This document shows, one piece after another, positions 55,125 to 64,000 of a DNA stretch of 64,000 bases. Each line of letters opens with the position of its first letter. The stretch's first letter is position 1. The DNA is from Bettongia penicillata ogilbyi (taxonomy: Eukaryota; Chordata; Mammalia; Diprotodontia; Potoroidae). The position numbers and the translations under genes were made by a program. The notes under the pieces are model-generated. The model made no database searches. It was not told the origin of the DNA and saw only the letters and a list, made by a program, of their open reading frames with translations. The stretch covers positions 1 to 64,000 of the forward strand of contig JAJHZJ010000754.1 in NCBI GenBank assembly GCA_023548195.1, given 5' to 3'.

Positions 55125-55250
55125 TCATGGCATGGAGCTCCTTGAGGGCAGATGCTATCTCCCTCTATCTCTCGTTTTCATCTTGGCATCTCCCAGGAGC
55201 CTAGCAAAGTGCCTTGGTGCTCACTGACAACCTAAATGTTAGTTCAATTG
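55125..55250 (+). mobile_element. L2 3' end inside the PTPN11 3' UTR
   Basis: ggagctccttgagggcagat, cccaggagcctagcaaagtg. It is antisense to PTPN11 and would be part of the mature mRNA if the single-exon 3' UTR reading is right. Confidence 0.6.
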
Positions 55251-58200
55251 AATAACTCATACCATATGTGACTTGAACAACGTGAAGTCTTGAAGCCTTT
55301 AATGGACTCACAAGGAACAATTTCCAAATGCAGAAGGTTATAATTTCCAAACCCTGCAGAAGGCATTCCAATATTTTGTCAACTCTGGTAGCAAAATTCA
55401 TTTGTTGGCTACAGAACGAATGTGACTTCAAACATGATTCAAGGTCATCTGATCCATCCATCAAGGACTACTTTTGCCCCCAACTTCTGCTGCTTCCTCA
55501 TAAATCACCTTTTCTAAGCTACTAATTCTGTGAGCTCCACTTGCCGATCTGTCATGCACCCTATTCAATGTCACACAAAGCTCATGTGAAATTTGGTAAT
55601 GTGTGACCAAGTTCTGGTGATGCTTCATGGCTGCAAACTGTGGACTACCAGTCTTTGAAGGGTTAAAACTACAGGTCACCAGGGGAAGGGGCATAACCAG
55701 GCTACTGCACTTTAGCAACAAAGAAGCCAAGTATCAGAGAGACCAAAGATCAGAAAAGGAAGGGCACAGTCATGGAGCAAGAGCAAGTGATGACTGAGCG
55801 TGAGATCGTCACGCCCCACTGGCACCCTCACGGTGTCCAGGGATCTGGAAGCAGACCCTGAGGGCACTGAGCAGATCCTTTGGGGAAGTGTCACAGGACA
55901 GCATGGACACAGGCTGAACAAGACAAGAAGGTGTGAATGGGCTGCCACTGGCATCACTGCCAAGAGTGTCCGCCCACCTTAAGGAGATCCCAGTTCCATT
56001 GAGTTATCCAGTGCTCAATAATCATTCAGTGATCTGGCAGAACTAAGACACAGTTTGACAATCCCATGATACTATAACTGATTTAGGAAAATAAGAAAAG
56101 GTTTCATTAAACCAATGTCCCATAAAGGACTTCACAAAGCCAAGTGAAAGAAGTTACCTCACCATCAAGTTACAGGACAAGTTGGGTTCAGAGAGTGCAA
56201 ATACTACTGATTCTACCCTACAGGCATTGACATTAATGCAACAAATACATTTGTACAATCAAACCATTGTACAAATATAAGGATATATGCTGGTGAAAGT
56301 CTGTCCCAAAGTCAAGAGTCCAAAGTACTACCATAAAGTAGAGGCAAACAAAAGCATTTTCAAAGTGATCGTGCAATAAAAAGATGCACTTATTTCAATT
56401 CACACAAATGCAGGCTTTATGCAGCCCCCTCAGGCAGGGGGCCTGAATTCTCTCTCATCTCAGGCCCAGCTGCCCTTATCCTATGTGGATCCTACAGACA
56501 GCCAAAGTCTCACTGTGGCCTACCAAAGGTCAGATCATTCATCCTCTGCATGTGAAAATGACCAAAAGAGTCTTCCCAAATGACTTCAGGAAAAAACAAT
56601 ACCCTACCCCAGCTCTACTGGAAAGAAGCTCCCACTCTTGGTGATCTGGGCCTGATCTAGTTACTGAATCGGTTCCACTCTGCCTCTGAGACCCAGGGAG
56701 GCTCAAAGCACAGAAACAAAAGACAGCCATAGGGCAAGGAACCTGAGTAGTTACAGGGGCTCAAAAGGGAAATCACTAGAGGAGCTTATTTGTCTTTATA
56801 AATACGACCAAAAATACTCCAGCTGAAATAAACACAATGAAGAATGGTGGAACACACATAGCAAAGAGGGATGTGGCTCTGGAAGGCACTTAAGGTAAAA
56901 GAAGGTTGGTGAAAATCCCATTCAATGAAACAGAAAGGAGCTATTGCTGGCAATCCTGTCCCCCAATCCTGGCACTGACCCCTTCTTGCTTTGTTTCAGG
57001 CAACCCTCTGTGTTCACATAGATCAACTTGAGAGGCCTGGCTCAGACCGTGTATCCTTCCACTGGATTCTGAAGTACAGATCACCTAGAGAAGTATAAGG
57101 CCTTACTGAAAACCACAGGAGCCCCGAGTGTGGGGAAAGGGTCACACATATCAGCTCACAGATGGCACAGCAGGGTGGTTGGGGTTGAGCAATCACAAAG
57201 AATCACCAGAAGCTCACTAAAGGGTCTTCTGCCTCCAACTGTCAAGATGCTAGATGACCGTGAAGGCCGCAGGAATCACCTCAGGCTGCTGCCACCTCCT
57301 GCCCCTGCTCCAAGCTGCTGCTTTTCTGAATGACTGCAAATGTTCCCTCCAACACTGATCATCAGTGTTCTCTTGAGCATAAAGACAGTGACTCTGGTTC
57401 AAAGAAAACCTTGTGCATGTTTTCCCAACAGAAACTCAACAACTAGGCTGAGGAGTAAGTCAGCCATCTGCCAACAAAGGAAGGCACCTCCTCTCCAAAA
57501 ACCAGTCATCTTCCAGTTTGAAGTGGCCAGTTGCAAAGGAAATGCTCAACTCTGTAAGCTTCAGGCATTAGGACATGATTCTATCCTCTCATTTATAATA
57601 CATAATAATAAAAAATTGTTCCCATTTGTACTGAATGTTATTTTGACACATTTTCCCAAATCGCTGCTCCTTCAAAAAGTGCCCTTTCATGCCTCACAAA
57701 GAGAAAGAGAATAAATCTGCTCCAATTTTAAAAAGAAAAATGCTGATAAGTTGAATTTTAATCACCATCATCTGCAAAATGTGGAAATGAAAATTTAATA
57801 GCTTCCTCAATTTAAAACAAAATTCTATAAAATATAACATTGTCTACATTGTAGAGATGATTTCTTCTTATTTAAAAAACAAGCAATTGTAAATCAGGCA
57901 TTGTTGAGAGGGAAAATCATGATTTTTATATGGGTTCACACTTTGCTTATTAGCAGAAGTTAAACAGTCAGAATGCAAACCTTCCAAATTCATTCTTCAC
58001 ATGAAAGTCCTTGCTTCTTTCTTGACCTTTTGGGGTTGGGGAGGAATAGTCATATCTGGAAAGAGAAGAAAGAAAGCAAGAAATTATTTAGGAATACATA
58101 TCTAAAAGGTTAACAAAAATGAAAACATTTGTCAGCATGAAACTAATAATGTGGAATTCTATACTGAAAAAATAAGTTCATTGCAAGCCATAACTTTCTA

Positions 58201-58624
58201 TTTGTTATTAAGAAATACTTTAGTCTCTAATTTGAAGAGTTAAAACCTTCTGAAAAGGTGTGAGGGCCAACAGCAGGGTAGAATACTTTAAAATTATGTA
58301 GGATCACTGACTCAGAACTGAAATGGAACTGAGAATTATTTGCTCTAATTCCTTTGTTTTACAGAGGGGACAGCAATCTCTAAGAGTGTTCGGAGGATCT
58401 GATCATAGCCTCGTATTCAGCAATTCTACCCATGGCACAAAAGCGGAAGCCAACACTAACTGGTTCCAAAAATACATCAAAAACATCAAAATATTGACTG
58501 AAATCTTTCTTTTTTAATAAGAAGTCGATCTTCTCTAACACAATAGATTTGGGGATAAATATATACCCCTACTATACTCAGACACACAGGAACAGCTGAG
58601 GAAGATGGATGCCAGTTCAGTAAC

Positions 58625-58960
58625 AGTGTAATATAGCAGCTAAAGAACCTACTGCAGTTCTAGGCCTCATCAACAGTGACCAGCTCCAGAATGAGGAGTT
58701 GACCATGACCTGGACCTCAAGCCCCATCTGCAGTACTGTTCTCACTCCTGAGAATCACACTGTGGAAGATCACTGACAGACTGTGGCACACCCACAAGAT
58801 AGCAAGCACAAGAATGAAAGGACAAGAAACCATGCCACATAAGAGTCAGTTGGAGGAACAGAGCATAGAAATTGCCTACTAATTATAAAATTTGGGAGTA
58901 CAAGGGGCTCGAGACGTGTTCAAGGATCTGAAATGCTTTCATGTGGAAGAGACCACAGGC
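58625..58960 (+). mobile_element. L3/CR1 fragment in PTPN11 intron 15
   Basis: aatatagcagctaaagaacc, gttctaggcctcatcaacag and gaatgaggagttgacc match CR1. It is antisense to the gene and strongly diverged. Confidence 0.65.
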
Positions 58961-59079
58961 CACCTAGAAGAGTTGGGGATGGGAATGGGAGGCAGCTAGA
59001 ACAATAGACTCTTAGGATGCAAAGGGAAATTAGGGCCGCACTGAGAAAGGCACAGGATCCAGGAATAAGGAAGAGCTGA

Positions 59080-59800
59080 TCCCACTCTCCTTTCAAGCCT
59101 TATCTGGACAACTAAAGTCATTTCTGGCAGCAAAGGTGGAGAAGGGCACTGATGAGATGGAGAATGTCCAGAGGAGGTCACCCTGAGGGGGAAGGATTTG
59201 GAGTCCATGCCAAATGAAGATCAGTTGCTGGAAATGGTCACAATTAGGGGAGGAGGGCACAGAACTGATGTCTCCAAGGGGAAAAAAAAGCTCTTCAGAC
59301 TGTCACTCGTTTTACTCAGTCTCAGAGAGAAAAACAAGAAACAGAAGTTGGACCTTTTTAAAGTCCAATTTAGGCTCAATATCTAGAAAAAACTCCTTAT
59401 TAACTCTAATCATCCACCAGTACAATGGGACACGGTGTCCTTCACTTGAGGACATTTGAGAAGAGGCTGGATGGCAATGTCAGACACACTGTTCAGGGGA
59501 CATTTTTCAGAGATACAGGTTGCATGAAGAGGCCGCAGAAAGTAGAGCCAATGCTCAGATTTGGTGATTCTCTTTGTTCTGCTTGGTCCCAGAGGACACA
59601 ACTGTAAGCGGTAGGTGAAAGTCACAGAAAGACAAATTTCAGCTCAACATAAGAACAAGCTTCTTAAGCAGGAGAGGTGTCTGGTGAAAGAATGAGCTGC
59701 CTTAAGAGGCAGTGAGATCTCCAATATTTGAGGTGTTCAAATGGAGAATGGATAAACATTTGTTGGAGATGCTGTCAACAGCAAGCTGAATAGCCTGGAA
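59080..59800 (+). mobile_element. L3/CR1 3' fragments, two overlapping pieces, in PTPN11 intron 15
   Basis: The first piece has gaatgtccagaggaggtcac, gagtccatgccaaatgaaga and agaggctggatggcaatgtc. The second (59,610-59,800) repeats caaatttcagctcaacataa and aatgagctgccttaagaggc. Both are plus strand, antisense to PTPN11. Confidence 0.7.
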
Positions 59801-59827
59801 TGAGGTCAACTCTGAGCTTCTCCAGTT

Positions 59828-59910
59828 TTTCCCAGGGTCACCCAACTGCTGGGGGGAAGAGCAAGGAAGAGAATCAGGAGTTCTAACTCCTAGGGGACAT
59901 TCCTCTTTAC
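59828..59910 (-). mobile_element. MIR-type fragment in PTPN11 intron 15
   Basis: tttttcccagggtcacccaa followed by ctgctgggg. Short and diverged. Confidence 0.4.
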
Positions 59911-60216
59911 ACAGGCCCCATTGTATCAGTACAGGTTGTATTCTAGGCAGTCATGGCAACTCCTACTAAGCAATTCAGAAAAGGGCCTATTTACTCTAAG
60001 TATCCGAAAGAGAGATATTAAGTTACCTTCAGTGAATGAACTCCGACTTTTGTGGATTCTAAAATGCTTGTCAAACTTAAAACTGGCAGAATGTTACCTT
60101 GGGATGGGATTAGCTTATAAAAGTTTTTAACACAACTTTAACATCGGCACACCACAAAACACATATATATTAAACAGTAGTCGGTTACAACTATCAAACA
60201 TTCTGAAGTTAATTAC

Positions 60217-60248
60217 CCAGCTCTGAGCTGACACCTTGGCAGGTCTTC
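60217..60248 (-). other. PTPN11: PTPN11 exon 15, 3' UTR part up to donor
   Basis: Thirty-two bases follow the stop codon before a GTAATT donor on the minus strand (GT at 60,216-60,215). The first half reads gagaagacctgccaag, close to the human sequence at this position as I remember it. Splicing here joins the stop-codon exon to the terminal 3' UTR exon. An exon junction about 32 nt after the stop is below the roughly 50-nt distance that normally triggers nonsense-mediated decay. Confidence 0.85.
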
Positions 60249-60377
<129 letters not shown>

Positions 60378-60575
60378 TCACTAACTAGAATATCAATAAC
60401 TCAGCCTATCTGAAAATGTTATGCCACAACTTTCAGATCCAAAATTGCAAAGTCAGTACAAGGAAAAGATGTCAGTTGGAAGTATGCTGCCAAGGAGGTC
60501 TGCATTCTGCCCCCACTGTTCATCAATAAAGAAATCTATTTAACAAGCCAGCTCTCTCACTGTGGGAAAAAGAGA

Positions 60576-62065
60576 CCAAAAGATGATACTTGTAACTCAT
60601 AAGTCCTTTCTCATTACTAGGGTAGTTAGGAATATGTATAAACAGAGGGCAGGTGTGAGTTGAACATGTGAAAGGATGATATCTAAAAAATAAAATGAAG
60701 GGGTGAGAGGAATATACTGGAAGAAAGAGAAAGGGAAAGGTAGTATCTCACACAGAGGCAAGAAAAAGCTTTTAAAGTAGAGGGAAGAAAGGAGGAAGTG
60801 AGAGGAATGAGTGAACTTTACCCTCATCAGAACTGGCTCAAAGAGGGAATAACATATAAACTCAGTTGGGTATGGAAATCTATCTTATCCTACAGGGAAG
60901 GGGATAAGAAAAGGGGGAGTGGAAGGTGACAGAAGGGAAGGCAGACCGGGGGAGTGGGTATATCAGAAGCAAAATACTTTTGAGAAGGGACAGTGTGAAA
61001 GGAAAGAGAGAACAGAATAAAGGGGGAGAGGAGAACAGGATGGAGGGAAATATAGTTAGCAATAGTAACTGAAAAAAATTTCACACAAGTTTCTCTGACA
61101 AAGGCCTCATTTCTCAGACATATGGGGAACTGAATCAAATTTATAAAAATATATAAATTTATAAAAATAAAAGCCATTGATAAATGATCAAAAGATATGA
61201 TGTTTTCAGATGAAATAATCAAAGCTATCGATAGTCATATGAAAAAATACTCTAACTCACTACAGATTGGAGAAATGCAAATTAAAACAGTTCTGAGGTA
61301 CTACCTCATACCTATTAGATTGGCTAATAGGACAGAAAAGGTAAATGACAAATTTTGGAGGAGATGTGGGAAAAATGGGACATTAATACACTCTTGGTGG
61401 AACTGTGACACAATCATTCATTCTGTAGAACAATTTGGAACTATGCCCAAGGGCTACAGAACCACACATGCCCTTTGACCTAGCAATGCCACTACAAGAT
61501 CTGTATCCCAAAGGAGATAAAAAACAAAAAGGAAAAGGATCTATATGTACAAGAATATTTATAGCAGCTCTTTTCTAAAAGTAAAGAATTAGAAATTGGG
61601 GAGATGCCCATCAACTGGGAAATGGCTGAGTAAGCTGTGACATGATTATGATGGAATGCTGTTGTACTATAAGAAATGATGAGCGAGATGCTCTCAGAAA
61701 AACCTGGAAAGACGTGCATGGGCTGATGCAAAGTGAAATGTACTGTGTACAAAGTAACAGCAGTACTCTAAGAGGATCAGCTACGAATGACTTAGCTATT
61801 CTCAGCAACACAACAATCCAAGACAACTCTGAAGAATTTAAGACTGAAAATGCTATCCATCCCCAAAGAAAGAATGGATGGTGTCTGAATACAGATTGAA
61901 GCATACTTTTTTACTTTATTTTTCTTGAGGTTTTTTTTTTTGGTCTATGTTTTCTTTCACAATATTATGGATGTGTTCTACATAATTACAGAAAAAATGT
62001 CATTGGGAAATATTGAGTAAAGTAAGTAAAAATACAATAGAAGGTTTAAAAAAAAAAGAGGCCCA
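60576..62065 (+). mobile_element. Chimeric L1/HAL1-related element, 5'-truncated
   Basis: The first half (60,576 to about 61,065) matches the purine-rich spacer that follows ORF1 in the HAL1 copies (shared words gatgatatctaaaaaa and gaggcaagaaaaagctttt). The second half, from tttctctgacaaaggcctca, is L1 ORF2 C-terminal coding sequence: EMQIKTVLRYYLIPIRLANR, GKNGTLIHSWWNCD. An L1 3' UTR and an A-rich tail at about 62,050 follow. The ORF2 remnant is broken by frameshifts. It lies antisense in PTPN11 intron 14. Confidence 0.8.
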
Positions 62066-62419
62066 AAAGGAGAAACAGGAAAAGAAGGAAGCAGCAACTG
62101 CCTGCTACAGGAAACACATCTGCTATATGATGTATCATATAATGATTAAATTAGAAGCACAGATACGATTACTCACCTTACATGCAATCTAAACAACGTA
62201 CACACAGACTACAACAATATATGAAAAACTTAACAGCAACAAAATCCAGAAAAAAATAAAGAAATAAAAGATCAAAGAGGGATACAAAGGCAAACAAGAT
62301 TTTTGTTAAAGTTAATACCCTTAAAAAACAAATTAAAACGAATGGAGTTTGTGGTTTTATAGAGATCAATTTTGTTCTGTGAGCATTTCAATGTTTGCTT
62401 TTGTTGAGCTGTCAAGTTT

Positions 62420-62500
62420 AAAATAAATAAACGAATGAATGAGTGAACAGACAAATAAATAAATGGGCAAACAAACAGATAAACACATGAGAAGCCAAAG
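62420..62500. repeat. AAAT/GAAT-rich patch in PTPN11 intron 14
   Basis: aataaataaacgaatgaatg and related tetranucleotides, degenerate. Confidence 0.7.
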
Positions 62501-63085
62501 GCAAAAAGGATTTAAAAATATGAACCAATGGGAAAGAGCCAATAGGAATCTTGTGAAAATTAACCAAAGGGACCGATGATGTAAGCTTCTTGTGGCTGTT
62601 CACAGAACTGATTTGACAAGTGTCTTTAAATTACATTTTGTGGATAAAGTCCCAAAACTTTTATCTATCAACTAGTAGCAAATATGGAGCTTAACTCTAC
62701 GGTAATAGGCTATGGGCTCACTTATTTAACCGGTTCCCACAAAAAAGTAAAGAGCTGGTGGGGTGGGAGGAAAGGATAACCAGCAACCTTGGAACAAAAA
62801 GATATATAAAGCTAATCTGGTACTTTGTTAGGCTCAACAAACATGGCTTTGATATATTAATAACTCCTAGGGAAGGCAACAGCCAGCCAGCCATCAGTTA
62901 AATAAGCCAGCTAAGGCTTTGAGAAGTATTAACAAGGCACAAGCTACGAATTTGCTAATTGCTAACGGACATTATTAGCCGGCTGATTAGCTACAACATA
63001 TGTCCATGGAAGCCTTGGGCTGCAAAGAGAGCAATTTTGCAGAAGGATTTTCAGAGGAAAAACTCCAATTCCTTTTTACTACTTA

Positions 63086-64000
<915 letters not shown>

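Larger units (their letters stand above)
52685..58055 (-). other. PTPN11: PTPN11 exon 16: terminal 3' UTR exon
   Basis: The acceptor tctttccag lies just above 58,055, and the exon begins atatgactattcctccccaa. Wording further in, such as gaagaaatcatctctacaat and gtagacaatgttatatttta, matches the start of the human PTPN11 last exon from memory. No coding sequence is present; open frames here are chance. The exon seems to run about 5.4 kb to the AATAAA at 52,705-52,700; the 3' end is inferred from that signal, not from transcript data. One L2 3' end lies inside (about 55,125-55,250). The part near 52.7-54.0 kb is AT-rich and free of recognisable repeats, as expected of a retained UTR. Confidence 0.85.
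58056..60216 (-). other. PTPN11: PTPN11 intron 15
   Basis: The intron lies between the stop-codon exon and the 3' UTR exon, bounded by GTAATT and tctttccag on the minus strand. It is about 2.2 kb and is filled mostly by L3/CR1 3' fragments in the plus orientation, antisense to the gene, plus a small MIR fragment near 59,828. No extra exon is evident. Confidence 0.85.

Noticed and set aside
58018..58055. Open reading at the start of exon 16 (YDYSSPTPKGQERSK) as an alternative SHP2 C-terminus
   Set aside because: The proper coding end of SHP2 with the Y580 motif was found at 60,249-60,318, and exon 16 matches the known untranslated last exon.
62085..62160. Possible L1 ORF2 endonuclease remnant (ctacaggaaacacatctgct resembles the LQETHL block)
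   Set aside because: Only about 20 bases match and the flanks do not follow the L1 reading, so I do not list it as an element.

Overview
The window is nuclear DNA of a therian mammal, almost certainly a marsupial. Two observations support this. On the minus strand the right-hand 11 kb carries the last three exons of PTPN11 (protein tyrosine phosphatase SHP2). The rest is packed with repeats typical of marsupial genomes: tRNA-derived CORE-SINEs with an RTE/BovB-like 3' tail, MIR/THER-type SINEs, L2 and L3/CR1 LINE remnants, L1 3' ends and half-L1 (HAL1) elements. I cannot name the species. Family names come from recognising consensus wording, not from a database search.

Layout. Positions 1-52,680 hold no recognisable gene; this is the flank downstream of PTPN11. 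It is a mosaic of old SINE/LINE fragments, long microsatellites (CT at 7.0 kb, GGA at 9.9 kb, AT at 23.3 kb, TA/TG at 25.3 kb, CT at 27.4 kb, GGAA/AGT at 37 kb, GT at 38.0 kb, GGAA at 38.4 kb), two solo LTRs (35.5-36.0 kb minus, 41.7-42.2 kb plus), two hAT-like DNA transposon remnants and three HAL1 elements (18.1-20.7 kb minus, 45.1-47.9 kb plus, 49.4-51.6 kb minus). The open frames in this part are repeat-derived or chance frames over simple sequence.

Positions 52,680-64,000 are the 3' end of PTPN11, read right to left: intron 13 (partial), exon 14 (63,199-63,087), intron 14, exon 15 with the stop codon (60,318-60,217), intron 15, and a roughly 5.4 kb terminal 3' UTR exon (58,055 to about 52,685) ending at an AATAAA signal. 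The coding exons specify the SHP2 C-terminal tail with both regulatory tyrosines (human Y542 and Y580). Introns 14 and 15 contain an L1/HAL1-related chimera and several L3/CR1 3' fragments.

The most interesting structure is in the mobile elements. The HAL1 copies have 5' UTR, ORF1 and 3' UTR but no ORF2, and two of them have recognisable target-site duplications. A fourth copy in intron 14 joins HAL1-type spacer directly to an L1 ORF2 C-terminus and 3' end. Several long microsatellites sit inside single MIR copies whose two halves flank the array. Both solo LTRs carry tandem duplications in U3, and a 335-bp unit occurs twice near 3.3 and 4.2 kb, the second copy splitting an older repeat. I found no evidence of an undescribed gene system.
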